52,699 bases of DNA from Nemertoderma westbladi (Eukaryota > Xenacoelomorpha > Nemertodermatida > Nemertodermatidae): the NCBI GenBank assembly GCA_032718475.1, contig JAUCBJ010006843.1, positions 1 through 52,699 on the forward strand. Direction: 5' to 3'. The position numbers and the translations under genes are program-made. Every line of letters starts with the position of its first letter. The first letter of the stretch is position 1. The notes under the pieces are model-generated. The model was not told where the DNA came from, did not search any database, and saw nothing but the letters and a program-made list of their open reading frames with translations. Below are positions 30,860 to 43,300 of the stretch, piece after piece.

Positions 30860-33800
30860 CAAACAGACTGTGTGTTTTTTTTGACCAAACTTCAGATTCG
30901 TCAATCTTCAAGGTTCCAAACTTCAGGTGGTGCAGTTAATACCGTAGATTCACATGAAAGTTTTGACACATGGTTTGAGTATGTACTAGAAAAATTAATG
31001 CAAAAAATAGCCATGTTTAATACTCGTGGCTCAGGGTGGCGCGTTAAATCTTTATTAAGAGTGGAAATTAAAGTAGCTGAATCCAAGTCTAAGTCACTGG
31101 AATATAAAGGTCACGGTTATATGGAGTTACCTAAGGCTCTATCAGCTAAAAAATGTACAATAAATATACAAACGGCTGATAATGACTGTTTCAAATGGGC
31201 TATTATAGCCACAAAATTTAGTAGCAAAGTGAAGATAAACAAAAACCGTACTTCATCGTACACAGATTATATGAATCATTTTATTTTGACAACGGGAACA
31301 AAGATTATCCAACAGAATGGCAGCTTGCAATTAAACTTTTTGAAAAACAGAATTCAGCATATATAATTAATTTATTACTCTACGACAACAATCAAGTATC
31401 TATATTACCACACGCACCATTTAGTAAAATCACTCCAGATAAAGAGTTATTGAATATATTCCTTGTAAAAAATAAGAATACGAGTAAACAATCACATTAT
31501 GTTTGCATAACTAACTTGAATCGTTTGTTGAATACAACAGGTAAGCATATTAGATGTAGGAAATATTGTGAATGGTGTTTGTCGCATTTCTACAGCAAGG
31601 ATGTTCTAGAACATTACCGTCTTGCTTGTTATCAAGGAAAAAGTCAAGTTGAGAAGCTACCGTCTGAAAAAAGAACTCACATTAGCTTTAGAAATTTAGA
31701 CAGAACATTACCAGCATTGTTTGTAATATATTTTGACATAGAATCTATTTTGGAGACAGTCAGCAACAGTAAATTTATTCAGAATCATATTCCATGTGCT
31801 GTAAGTTATTTAGTTGTCCCTAGTAGCGAATTAATCAATTCACCAAAATTTTATTTGAAGACCTTTACAAAAACAATCGACAACAACTGTATTCAAGACT
31901 TTTTAGACTCTGTATATAATGACATCACCCAATTATATAAGTGGTCAGAAACTCACACGAGAGAGAAGATGATACTTAATGATGTAGATAAGTTAAGTTT
32001 TTGGAAAGCTAAAACTTGCTTTTATTGCAATGTTTTATTTAAGGATAAGTCTGAGAAAAACAAACATCACTCACATATTACTGGTAACTATATAGCAGCC
32101 GCTTGTAACGCATGTAACCGCTCTTTATCGTTGAAACGACACATGTATATACTCGCTGCACACAACTGCAATCTCTACGATTTGCATTTTCTTTTGCAAG
32201 TTGGATTTACTAATAACAAATATTCCAATTGGGATATAAAGGTGATCCCTAAAATTTTGAAAGGTATATTTCACTAAGTATGCATATACCGGTGAAAGAT
32301 CAAAAAACGAAAATCGAGCTACGTGTCTTAGACACATATCAATTTTTATCCTTTTCCCTAAGTACTTTAGTTGATTGTTCAACAAAGGATATAGACAGCA
32401 AGGATATAACATCAGTTCTACCAATTACTGAACAGCAAATGAAATATTTTTATCCGAATTTAAATAATGCAACAATTAAACGAAAAGGTATATTTCCCTA
32501 CGAGTACCTGACAGATTTAAATAAATTCAATGATTCGAAATTACCATCAATAGACAAATTTTGTAGTAAATTAACACAAAATACCTGTACACCCGAGGAA
32601 TATAGTTTTGCCAACGCATCATGGAGTCAGTTTCACTGTTCAAATCTCAAGGATTATCTTTTAGCATACTTAAAACTCGATGTTTATCTCCTCGCTGATA
32701 TATTTGAGAACTTTAGGAGAGTATGTAGACAAAACTACAAATTAGAAGTAGTTTATTATTGCAGTATCGCAGCTTTCACTTATGATTGCGCCCTGAAATA
32801 CAATAAATGTAAGTTAGCATTAATAAAAGATTACCAAACATATAGAGATTTTGAAGCATCTATTAGAGGTGGGGTTTAATTCTGTCGAAAGCATTATATA
32901 GAATCAAATATACCAGATACTGATAATTATGATCCAAGCAAGGAAGAGTGTCATATTTTCAATATAGATTTTAATTCCTTGTATTCGGGTAATTTAAGTA
33001 AAAAGCTACCTGTTTCAGGTTTTGAACAACTCAACGTTACATATTTAGAGAATGCTGCTCCAGAAGAACTAATAAACTATTTAACAAATTTTGATACTGA
33101 AGGGGATATTGGGTTTTTCTTAATTTGCGATTTGAAATATCCCAAAGATATTCATGATCGTACATTACAACTACCCTTAGCCCCAGAACATTTAAGTATA
33201 AATGAGACAATGCTTTCATCATATATGAAAGATCAGTTTAATAATGTAAGTAAACAAAGAGGTACTAATAGCAAGTATAAGATGTGTGCACCAAAAGTTA
33301 TGTTGACACAATTCGATAAAGAATTCTATCATGTAAATTTAAAACTGTTAAAATTTTATATAAAACAAGGTTTAATTGTTACTAAGCTCCATAAATTGTA
33401 TTCTTTCCATCAAGACTTTGTATTTAAACCCTATATAGATTTTAATATTAATCAAAGACGACTAGCAAAAACTTATATTGAAACAGCTGTTGCAAAGCTG
33501 CTGAATAACTCGTTATTTGGTAAAACCATTGAGAAAATAAGAGACAGATGTAACTTTCGTATAGCAAATAGCAAAGCAAAATGCGATCAATTGGTGAAAC
33601 GTATAAATCACGAAAATTTCATGATTTATAACAATTCCTTATCGGGATACTTATTAGTGAAAGACAGCGTGACACTAGATAAACCAGTCTATGTAGGTAG
33701 TACTGTCTTGGATTTAGCCAAACTTGATATGTATGAGCTGTACTACGATAAATTACTACCTATTGAGAAAGAATTAAACTGTCGAATTGAAATTGTAGCA

Positions 33801-34480
33801 TCAGATACAGACTCATTAATAGGTTGTTATTATAATACATGGCAGAGTAATTTCTTAAAAGCCTTAATTAAAAATAATATTCTAGATACCTCTAATTACC
33901 CCAAGGATCACCCTCTCTACAGCGATAAAAATAAATCCAGACTCTATCACTGTAAAGACGAGTTATGCTCGAGAGATATTAAACAAGCAGTATTTTTAAG
34001 ACCAAAATTATATTCCATTTTGGAATGGAATAACAAAAATATACGACGGGCGAAAGGAAGCTGTCGTGGATAAAAAAATTTGCCACAAAGATTATTTAAG
34101 AGCATATAAGGACAACGAAGAAATTTCCAAGGAAACGCATCAATTTCAGAGTCAATTACACAAAGTGTACACTGTAGCACGAGATAAGTTTGCTCTCAGC
34201 GCATTTGACGATAAACTTTACTGGGTTAATAAAAATCATTCACTTCCCTGGGGTCACTATCAAACAAAGGTTGAAAAACCTGTAAAAAAAAAAATATACC
34301 TATTTGTCGGGAGCCAAACAATGAACTATCATATAGTTAATAAGAATGTAAGTTGCCAGCAAGTGTCAGCGATTAATTTTAAAGAATTAAAATATCAATT
34401 ATCTGGTAAACACATACTCAAACCAAATCAGTTTATATATAAGATATTTGGTGCCACATTATTAATATTTAAAAATGGTC
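30860..34480 (+). pseudogene. polB: Polinton/adintovirus-like protein-primed DNA polymerase B, decayed
   Basis: This family-B polymerase replicates Polinton/adintovirus DNA from a protein primer. Motifs appear in order across several frames: N-terminal GSGWRVKSLLRVEI and CTINIQTADNDCFKW; ExoI YFDIESI (31728); a zinc motif with CFYC and HHSHITGNY; ExoII HNCNLYD (32161); ExoIII YLKLDVYLLAD; polymerase A DFNSLYSG; B NNSLFGK; C SDTDSLI (33804). The frame changes near 31283, 32265 and 34060, and an in-frame TAA sits at 32877-32879, so the gene is dead. The end runs into the GGCT microsatellite. Confidence 0.9.
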
Positions 34481-34481
34481 G

Positions 34482-34767
<286 letters not shown>

Positions 34768-34774
34768 CGAGGTT

Positions 34775-35420
34775 GACCGCATCCCAGCAGCGTGGCTGAC
34801 TGCGAGGATGACCGCATCCCAGCAGCGTGGTTGACTGCACACACATCTAATTGTAACTAGCTCACAATATTGTATACATTGGCTTAGTTTGTTACTGCAG
34901 GTACTGTTACATTAATACCGTAGTACCGGTACTGCAGTACAATGCTAATAGAAGGAAATCAGTATGCTCTATCCCTCTATCTAACTATACTGTTACAACA
35001 ACAGCGACAGTACTGCAGTACTGTATTATTTGGGTAGGGGATCTAACCCCTGTATGAGAGACCCATGCGTGCAATCCAGGTCATGACTGCAGTATGCTTG
35101 CCTGACTGCAGTGCATCCCAGCAGCGTGGTTGACTGCACACAATCTGATTGTAACTAGCTCACGATATTGTATACATTGGCTTAGTTTGTTATTGCAGGT
35201 ACTGTTACATTAATACTGTAGTACCGGTACTGCAGTACAATGCTAATAGAAGGAAATCAGTATGCTCTATCTGACTATACTGTTACAACAACAGCGACAG
35301 TACTGCAGTACTGTATTATTTGGGTAGGGGATCTAATCCCTGTATGAGAGACCCATGCGAGCAATCCAGGTCATGACTGCAGTATGCTTGCCTGACTGCA
35401 GTATGCTTACCTGACTGCAG
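34775..35420. repeat. 299-bp tandem duplication with short leading repeats
   Basis: GCATCCCAGCAGCGTGG starts at 34779, 34814 and 35113. The 299-bp unit from 34814 is repeated from 35113 with few changes, including a 12-base length difference. Each unit contains GTACCGGTACTGCAGTAC-type palindromes and TGACTGCAGTATGCTT repeats. Confidence 0.9.
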
Positions 35421-36218
35421 TATGCTTATAGGTGGAAAAAAAACAAATGCTATTGCATCAGATTACTGCTGTGTACTGATACCAGTAGACCGCGACTACA
35501 GTGATACCTCAATCTTGGCAGCCAATGCGGACGCGCGGGTGGTATAAGATTGGAGGGACCATGCTTTGTTCTGCAGTTTTGTGGTGTTTTTTTTTTCATA
35601 AATATAGATGTCTATAATTGCTCAAAAAAATGTAATAAATTTACCGGTAAGATTAATTAATAATAACAAATTAGTTTATAATTATGTTTGTAATATTAGG
35701 CTAATGAATGTGCTTAAATGTTGTTATTGTGTTTAATTGCCGTAACATTTATGATATTAGAATAAAATATGTGTATAACAAAAAAAAAAAAAACTACAGT
35801 GTTGGAAGAGTAAAACACTGCTGGTACTGATAAAGTGGATGACAGTTGTGGATAGGCCTATAATAATTATTGAATTTAACAGTACTGGTACCAACAGGTT
35901 AACATTACATCCTATACAGATTATGTTGCATTTCTGACTAATATTACTAAAGTCATATCACTAGTCAACTACTGTATGTTTTATTAGTTTGCGTTGTATA
36001 GGATGTTTCGCAATACGGTACAACTATATTAGAATGATATCGAGAATACTTACTGTACATTGTTAAATGTGTATGGTTAACCTAGCGCAGTTGATTCTTT
36101 TTTAGAGAACTTGTTGTAAAAAAATTATATTTTATTATATTTTTATATTAACATCAAGAGCATCACCAAAATAAAATTATATTATATCCCATCACATTAC
36201 AAGCTTAGAGTAAACCTA
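35421..36218. other. AT-rich non-coding region
   Basis: No gene is seen. A-runs occur at 35450 and 35780. The region precedes the 3' end of the integrase gene on the opposite strand. Confidence 0.5.
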
Positions 36219-37340
36219 CTATACATCATTCACCGCAGTTATTTCTTTCTGTTTATCACCTGTCTCAGTTAATCGCTTCGTTACATACCCTCTAATCCTT
36301 TTCGCTGAGCAGTAATTCAAGCAGCTATCACCATCTGTGTGAAAACTACATTTATCTTCTACAGTAGTTAATTTATCATGGAAAGGACATGGAGTTAAAT
36401 AATTGTAATATAGTCGAAATATTCCCAATTTGTTCATCAATTTTGGAGTGTAAACATCAAGTTGGGTGTTTAATATGGCGGCTTTCATCAACCCGAATAC
36501 ATATATATTATATTTATTTTTTAATTGTCTCTTCATGTACTTTTTTAAGTCATCTTGCGAAATGTCGCCGCAATCCCAAGGTAAATGTGAAGTCATGTCC
36601 CGTAAATTGTTTACGTGGGCTACATCTAATGCTGATAACTTAATATTAGGAGGTCCTTTAAATAAAAACGTCTTTATATTAGTTTTAACTTCAATGGGCG
36701 TCATTTGTATAGTCCTATGAAATGACCTATTATAAGCAAAGATAAGCTTTGGTAAAATTTTTATCCAAACATTATTTCCCCGTTGCGTGAAAATTTTGAA
36801 CATATTTGTTTTTAATGTTCTATTGAATCTCTCGACAATAGCCGCCTTATTCACAGAGTACATTACGTAATACTGTACACCAATAGTATCTAAATATTTC
36901 CTTACAGATTTATTTAGAAACTCAGAACCTTGATCAGTCGCGATTCTGTTTGGTTTACCCTTCTGGAATATTTTTTGCAATATACTAATAATTTCAATAC
37001 CTGTTTTTGTCTTCATACCATAGGCAAAAGCAAACCGACTAAAGTCATCAATACATGTTAATATATAGTTATAATTATTATTTTGTGATTTATATTGCTG
37101 CATATCCACCAGATCTATCATATATATATCTTTTAACCCTCCCGTAAATATTTTAGATGTTGGATAATGATGTCTACGTGGTGCGTGAAGGGAGTATGTC
37201 TTTTGCCCGCTCAACCAATTCTGGGCTTGAGTTGGTTTGATGTTTGCAGCTTTTGCTAATTTTGCAATACTTGCAAAATTAATTCTTAACAGTTTTTTGT
37301 CTAAGCTTTGGCTTAAAATTGGTCTCATCTTGCGTGGCAT
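36219..37340 (-). CDS. Polinton/adintovirus-type retrovirus-like integrase
   Basis: This 373-residue rve-family integrase inserts the element's DNA into the host genome. The catalytic D,D,E triad is visible: IYMIDLVDM near residue 75, ATDQGSEF near 142 and IVERFNRTLK near 168. The spacing before the Glu fits the D,D35E class. A Cys/His-containing tail follows (CPFHDKL ... CSFHTDGDSC). The N-terminal zinc-binding part seems short, so the upstream end may be lost or start elsewhere. The frame is intact, unlike the polymerase. It is convergent with the polymerase gene. Confidence 0.85.
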   Translation of the reverse strand: MPRKMRPILSQSLDKKLLRINFASIAKLAKAANIKPTQAQNWLSGQKTYSLHAPRRHHYPTSKIFTGGLKDIYMIDLVDMQQYKSQNNNYNYILTCIDDFSRFAFAYGMKTKTGIEIISILQKIFQKGKPNRIATDQGSEFLNKSVRKYLDTIGVQYYVMYSVNKAAIVERFNRTLKTNMFKIFTQRGNNVWIKILPKLIFAYNRSFHRTIQMTPIEVKTNIKTFLFKGPPNIKLSALDVAHVNNLRDMTSHLPWDCGDISQDDLKKYMKRQLKNKYNIYVFGLMKAAILNTQLDVYTPKLMNKLGIFRLYYNYLTPCPFHDKLTTVEDKCSFHTDGDSCLNYCSAKRIRGYVTKRLTETGDKQKEITAVNDV

Positions 37341-37391
37341 CTTTTCGACAACCGCAATTAATATGTATATTCAAATCTCTTATAAAGGGCA

Positions 37392-37559
37392 TCACCGTAA
37401 AAACAGCTGAAATTTTTTTATTTTCTTTGAAGTTGATGTTTTGAAGGGTTTTCTTTTTGTAGTATTTACTCTAGGTATATCTTGAGGTTTTAAATCAGTA
37501 GCTAACGGTTTACTCGATACTAAATATAATTTTCTAAATGTTACTCCCGTTTTAACCAT
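37392..37559 (-). CDS. Small lysine-rich protein, 55 residues
   Basis: A short intact ORF lies between the integrase and the hydrophobic-tail protein, on the same strand. It is strongly basic at its C-terminal half (TTKRKPFK, TSKKIKKF). It could be a DNA-condensing or virion-core-like protein, judging only from charge and neighbours. I do not recognise a family. Confidence 0.55.
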   Translation of the reverse strand: MVKTGVTFRKLYLVSSKPLATDLKPQDIPRVNTTKRKPFKTSTSKKIKKFQLFLR

Positions 37560-37563
37560 TATT

Positions 37564-37945
37564 ACCATCCACGGTTAATTTTTTTTGCAATAGCCGCTCC
37601 AGCGGCGGTGGCACCAGCACTTGCGGCGAGTTTTGCGCCAATGCCGAGTAAGGGTATTAGAAACGGTAGTATACCACCAGATTGATTGGTTAACTTTTTT
37701 CTGTAATTTGATATATTTTTTGTTTTGCGATTGAGTGATTTCTATACCTTTTTATAACGGCGAATATTTTTAAATGAATGAGAGGTCAATTGTACGTTAC
37801 CTTTTAGAACATCTAATGCGGTATTTACAAGGAGCCGTATTAATTCGTTACTCGCGGTATGGTTAATAAAATAAGTTCTTTGTTGAGGGGTAGCGCTACG
37901 TAGAAATTCCAATTCGTTACGATATTTCTGCACAAGTCTATTCAT
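37564..37945 (-). pseudogene. Small virion-type protein with Gly/Leu hydrophobic tail, split by an in-frame TAG
   Basis: The first 67 codons (start 37945) run to TAG at 37742-37744, and the same frame then continues without another stop to TAA near 37564. The first part is helical (ELIRLLVNTALDVLKGNV). The second is basic and ends in GGILPFLIPLLGIGAKLAAS followed by an Ala-rich tail. A basic stretch followed by GG and a Leu/Pro hydrophobic segment resembles the small membrane-active or core proteins (adenovirus pX/pVI-like) found beside the ATPase in Polinton and adintovirus genomes. The single stop suggests recent inactivation. Confidence 0.65.
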
Positions 37946-37978
37946 TGTTGCAACATTATTGAGAATTGTTACAAAATA

Positions 37979-38656
37979 TTAATTATTATTATTATTATTA
38001 TTTTCGCTACGTTTATAGTCAATGTAATTTTTAATGTAACAATTATGATTACGAAATATATCCGATCTAAATCTTAAATGTTCGGGTGTTTCCTGTCGTA
38101 AATCAATTAAGATATGTGAAAATGGTTCAATAGTTGCATCTTGATAGGAATCTACTAAAAATTTGGTCTGCCCTGGTAACATCTGCTTTGCGAAATTTAA
38201 AACCGATAAACTGTCTCGCGGATTTTTCATTAATACTAAGGTATGGCTATTAATTGATCTTGTGCGGTTATGCTTCCCACCGTAAAACATGTTTTGCGTT
38301 ATAAAACAAATAAATATATTGGAATGATGAGCAACCTTAGTAAACAATACAGTTAAAGCTGTACTGGACTCAGTTTCTGTTAATAAATCATCTATAATTA
38401 ATAAATCTCGACTATTCACTAAACTATCTATATTTTCAGGCAAACCTTTGTAAAGGTGAGTAATACCAGGAATAGTCGGGGGATTGCTCCCGTAACAATA
38501 CAATACTCATAAGGGGGGTTCGTTGAAGCAGCCATTCTTGTGTTTAATTAAATTGCCAACAAATGTAGACTTTCTGAAACCAGACGGGCCAGAAATTATC
38601 ATACTCGTTCCCATTTGAAAGTTTAAATTATAAGGACCTGAATTAAAGTCAGCCAT
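37979..38656 (-). pseudogene. Packaging-type (FtsK/HerA-like) ATPase, frameshifted
   Basis: This is the putative genome-packaging ATPase of Polinton-type elements. It starts with ATG at 38656. A Walker A region, GPSGFRKST, is near residue 24 and a Walker B, LLIIDDLL, lies in the second half. In Walker A the usual Gly before Lys is replaced by Arg. The frame breaks near 38511-38522 at a run of six G (plus strand). Downstream the frame is open to 37979 with a terminal run of Asn codons from an (ATT)n tract. The SNPP and QNMF motifs fit the family. Confidence 0.75.
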
Positions 38657-38840
38657 TTATTATTATTAAGATATATCAACAATACAATATAATATAATAT
38701 AATATAAATATCAATAAATCATCACCATTACTATGTATATATGTAACAATTCACAAAAATACAGCATTTTACAACAAAAAGTATGTACAACTGTAGTATT
38801 AGTATATTTATCATGGCAATCTTTCGTTCTACTTATTACC
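38657..38840. other. AT-rich spacer
   Basis: TATAATA-rich spacer between the ATPase and RING genes. It might hold the ATPase promoter on the minus strand; no defined motif. Confidence 0.35.
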
Positions 38841-39542
38841 TTATTTGAAAAGATTGTGTAATCGTATACCAGCAATCAACAGACATTGTTTTCGATTTAA
38901 ATAATGTCCACACCAAGTGAGATAGCGGTGACATCGTATAAATTTGTTATACTTCTTAGTTTGACATTTACGTTCTATACCACGCCCGTAGCATTTAGTA
39001 CTGGAAATATGACTTAGAGTATGTTCCGTTAAAGTGCGAATTACTCTCATACACAAATCATTGCGAAGAATACCTTCATCAAGTTTCAAATAATACTTTT
39101 TTGGTTTTATACCTCTTGAAGATGATTCATCTTTATATGTCTTAAAGTAAATATCAAAACTACGCAAATTCTTATTTAATTTTACTGTGATATTTTTATG
39201 TTCTTCATCAAACAACCAAGGTACCATAAAGCCGCCTTTTTTCACTATATATCGATAAAAAATATTCTGTGATATTGTAAATAACTCGTTAGGTTCGTTA
39301 CTTTTTCCTGAAATGTAGATAGAATTCCGCAGCTCTTTCCAATAATATGGATTATATAACTTGTTTACTCTGCAAAGTGTCTGTACTCTACAAATTGGAC
39401 AAATTTTAGTACAATCATTAATTTCAACATATTGATCAATACATGTTACGCAAGTTCCATGCTTATTAACACATATGTAACAATCAAGATGTTTTAAATT
39501 AGAATAACAAATACTACAATTTGTGTTTATTAATATATCCAT
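38841..39542 (-). CDS. RING-finger protein of the Polinton-like element
   Basis: An intact 233-residue ORF. The N-terminal 50 residues have RING-type spacing: CSIC at 9-12, then C/H ligands in CYICVNKHGTCVTC, then CPIC at 47-50. This predicts a zinc-binding E3 ubiquitin-ligase-like domain. The remainder is basic and unrecognised, with a second Cys/His-containing end (CHRYLTWCGHYLNRKQC). It sits between the ATPase and acidic protein genes, all on the minus strand, so it probably belongs to the same element. Similar proteins in DNA viruses often interfere with host defence, but that role is inference here. Confidence 0.7.
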   Translation of the reverse strand: MDILINTNCSICYSNLKHLDCYICVNKHGTCVTCIDQYVEINDCTKICPICRVQTLCRVNKLYNPYYWKELRNSIYISGKSNEPNELFTISQNIFYRYIVKKGGFMVPWLFDEEHKNITVKLNKNLRSFDIYFKTYKDESSSRGIKPKKYYLKLDEGILRNDLCMRVIRTLTEHTLSHISSTKCYGRGIERKCQTKKYNKFIRCHRYLTWCGHYLNRKQCLLIAGIRLHNLFK

Positions 39543-39609
39543 TTTTCTTAAATAACCAAACCAAAATCGTTAAAATGTTGATAAAATATTTATAATATAG
39601 CTGAAAGAG

Positions 39610-40035
39610 TCAATAATCATCTTCATTGTCATCGGTTTCATCAGTGGTTACAAGGGTTTCTTTCGAAATAATAACAATAAACAAAGCCATAATTTCATAA
39701 GCATTTTTACGATCTAATTTGATCTCAAACTTTTCACATTTATTGCTCACTATATTACCACTATATTGAGTAATAACAATAAAGTTATCTGACATTGATA
39801 AAATTGTGAATTTATCTAAATCATCTTCTTCTTTGTAATCTAAAAGGTAATTAGTAGAATCTACCTCTCCAAAAATATCAATAGATCGTAGTAATTTTCT
39901 TGCTTGTTCAGAAATATCTATTTTAAAATTAGGTTGTGAAGGACAATAAATAGTGTTACCAATAACAATACAAGTAAGATTATCTACAGTATTAAATATA
40001 TGTCTTATTACAGGTGCAGGTGTATCAGAAGACAT
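39610..40035 (-). CDS. Acidic protein, unrecognised
   Basis: About 141 residues starting at MSSDTPAP (an upstream in-frame start at 40068 would add an Ile-rich leader coded by (ATT)n and is less likely). The body is mixed beta-like and ends in an Asp/Glu-rich tail (TDETDDNEDDY). It shares strand and AT-rich codon use with the RING and ATPase genes. No family recognised. Confidence 0.55.
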   Translation of the reverse strand: MSSDTPAPVIRHIFNTVDNLTCIVIGNTIYCPSQPNFKIDISEQARKLLRSIDIFGEVDSTNYLLDYKEEDDLDKFTILSMSDNFIVITQYSGNIVSNKCEKFEIKLDRKNAYEIMALFIVIISKETLVTTDETDDNEDDY

Positions 40036-40125
40036 TATTATTATTATTATTATTTTATGTAATAACAATTAAATAACAGCGACAAGACAGATAAATAAAT
40101 ATTAATGATATTTTTTCTATTCTAT

Positions 40126-40324
40126 TGTGGAGATGGCGTAGCCACGAAATAAAAACGTATGAAAAACTCGGATTCAAGTTCGAGCGATCGCTGATGGCAT
40201 ACTGCAGTCCTGTTGTACCATTATGTAGGTGGGCCTAGGCTAAAATCTCTAGGGTTGCTAGGTAACCGTAATAACAAAGTTTCGGGACTGTATATTACAT
40301 GTGTTATGTATGCGGGTTGCCACA
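40126..40324 (-). repeat. Gypsy 3' LTR
   Basis: 199 bp, near-identical to the LTR at 44296-44494 (A instead of G at the sixth base). Contains an X-box-like GTTGCTAGGTAAC at 40254-40266. Confidence 0.95.
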
Positions 40325-40341
40325 TGACCCCCCCCCAGTCT
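40325..40341 (-). other. Polypurine tract
   Basis: On the minus strand, a run of nine G preceded by GACT and followed by TCA abuts the 3' LTR, the expected place for the plus-strand primer. Confidence 0.75.
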
Positions 40342-40350
40342 CGAAACGTA

Positions 40351-43300
40351 TTATAGATATTCGGGTGGACGGACCGTCCGGCCCGATCGAGTTTGTACGG
40401 GCGGTTGGGCTGGGGTTGGTGGTCTTTGCGTTAGTACCGGCGGTGTAGGAGGTACCGGAGGTGCGTTCGGGGGTCGACCTCGGCGCCGCGGTTGGCCGAG
40501 GACGACCGGCTCGGCAAAATCGAGATGGGCCGGTTTGAGTCGGTCGACTGAAATCGTTTCAGTTCGACCGCCCATCTCGATCTTAAATGTTTTGGGTCCG
40601 GGGGTGAGGACCTTGTAAGGCCCCTCGTAGGGGCGTTCGAATGGCGTCCGGTGGGCGTCGCGCCGGACGAAAACGTAGGTAGCGTCGTGGAGGTCCGGTG
40701 GAACCGACGACGGAGTCAGTCCGTGGCGTGACGTCGGTACCGGAGCGAACCGCCCGACCGTATCCCGGAGTTGAGGGAGGATCGTGGACGGCGAGTGCTG
40801 GGCGCCTGTAGCCGGCGGAAGGAACTCGCCCGGGACGGTGAGGGGGGCACCGTAGACCAGTTCGGCGGAGGAGGTCCCCAAGTCGTCCTTGGGAGCGGTC
40901 CGGATTCCGAGGAGAACCCACGGCAACTCGTCGACCCAATCGGGGCCGGTGAGCGAGGCCCGCAGGGCGGACTTTAGGTGGCGGTGGAAACGTTCCACCA
41001 GTCCGTTCGCCTGCGGGTGGTAGGCCGTGGTGCGGTGCAGTTGGGTGCCCAGCAGCTGGTTGACGGCGGACCAGAGCTGGGAGGTAAACTGCGAACCGCG
41101 GTCGGAGGAGAGATCCGCGGGGACGCCGAACCGAGATATCCAGTTGGAGATCAGAGCCCGGGCGCAACTCTCGGTGGAGGTCTCGGTGAGGGGCACGGCC
41201 TCTGGCCACCGAGTGAACCGGTCGACCATCGTCAGCAGGTGAGTGAACCCGCGCGATGGTGGTAGAGGGCCGACCAGATCCACGTGGATGTGGTCGAACC
41301 GGCGGTGGGGGTTGGCGAAGGTGCCGAGGGGCGCGCGGACGTGGCGTTGCACCTTGGAAGACTGGCAAGGGACGCAGGTCTTCGCCCACTCGCCCACCTC
41401 TTTGCGGAGGCCGTGCCACACGAACCTGTCGGCGACGAGTTTCTTGGTGGTACGAGCGCCGGGGTGAGACAGGCCGTGTAGGGCGTCGAAGACGCGCCGT
41501 CGCCAGGCGACGGGGACGACGGGGCGCGGGCGTCCGAGAGAAACGTCGCAAAGTAGAGTGGCGTTGGCGGGGGCGAGCGGGACGTCTTCCAGTTGGAGGC
41601 CGGACACGGCGGAGCGGTAGGTTGGCAGCTCGGGGTCGGCGAGTTGGGCAGCCGCCATAGCCGTGTAGTCGAGGCCGGGGAGGAGGGTTCGAACCGCGCT
41701 GACGGTAGTCCTGGAGAGCGCATCCGCCACACAGTTGTCTTTGCCGGCGACGTGTTTGATCGCCGTGGTAAACTCGGAAATGTAGGCGATGTGTCGTTGT
41801 TGCCGATTCGACCACGGGTCGCTGATCTTGGCGAATGCGAACGTCAGGGGTTTGTGGTCTGTGTAGGCGGTGAATACGCGGCCCTCCAGGTAGTACCGGA
41901 AGTGGCGAACAGCGAGGTACAATGCGAGAAGTTCCCGGTCGAACGCGCTGTACTTCACCTCCGGGGGTCGAAGTTGGCGGCTGAAGAACGCCAGGGGGCG
42001 CCACGAGTCGCCGACGAGCTGTTCTAGAACGGCGCCCACCGCCGTGCCGGATGCGTCCACGGTGAGCGCCGTCGGTGCGTTGGCGTTGGGGTGGGCGAGC
42101 ATCGTGGCGTTGGCGAGGGCTTCCTTGGCGTTCCGGAACGCCGCCGCCATGTCGGGGGTCCAGTCGAGGGACTTGGGTTTACCGGCAAGGGCCGCGTAGA
42201 GGGGCCGCAAGATGGCGGCGGCCGCGGGGACGAACCGATGATAGAAGTTCACCATCCCCACGAACTCCTGCAGGCCCTTGACGGTGGTCGGTTGGGTGAA
42301 CTCCCGGATGGCGGCGACCTTATCGGGGAGCGGGACGGCGCCGTGGGCCGAGATTCGGTGGCCGAGGAAGTCGATGGTCGACCGACCGAACTCGCACTTG
42401 GCGAGGTTGATCACGAGGCCGTGTTCTTGGAGGCGCGTGAAGAGCTGACGGAGGTGGTCACGGTGTTCCTTGGGGGACCGACTCGCGACGAGGACGTCGT
42501 CTAGGTAGACGAAGAGGAAGTCGAGTCCCTGGCACACCGTGTCCATCAGTCTCTGGAAGGCCTGGGCCGCGTTCTTCAGCCCGAACGGCATTCGAAGGAA
42601 TTCAAACAGGCCGAACGGGGTTATAACCGCGGTCTTGGCGATGTCGGCCTCGGTTACGGGGATCTGGTGGTAGCCGCGCACCAGATCGATCTTAGAAAAG
42701 ACCTTCGCCCCAGCCAGTCTGGATGAGAAGTCCTGGATATGGGGGATAGGGTACCGGTCCGGAGTCGTGGCGTCGTTGAGGCGTCGGTAGTCGCCACACG
42801 GCCGCCATCCACCCGAGGGTTTAGGGGCCATGTGGAGGGGCGACGCCCAGGGACTGTTGGACCGGCGGATGATCCCCATCTCCTCCATCTTCCGGAACTC
42901 GTCCCGCGCGATCTCGAGTTTGTCTGGAGGCAGACGACGGGCGCGGGAGTAGACCGGGGGTCCCTCGGTGGGGATGTAATGTTCGACCCCGTGTTTCGCG
43001 GTGGGGTCGGAGAACCGAGGGATCGTTATATCGGGGAACTCGGCGAGGAGCCGTGCGAACTCGTCGTCCGAGGCGGTGACCGAACCGAGGTGGGGGGCGT
43101 GGCCCGTAGTCTGCCCGCACGGGATCGAGGTCAACGTCTCGGCGTCGACTAGACGGCGGCCTCTCAGGTCGACCAACATGTTGTTCGCTCGGAGGAAGTC
43201 GGCACCGAGGAGAGGCTGGGCGACGTCGGCCGCGATAAACTTCCACTGGAACCGGCGGGAGTGGAAGTCGAGTTTGACGGAGCGGTCGCCGTACGTTCGA

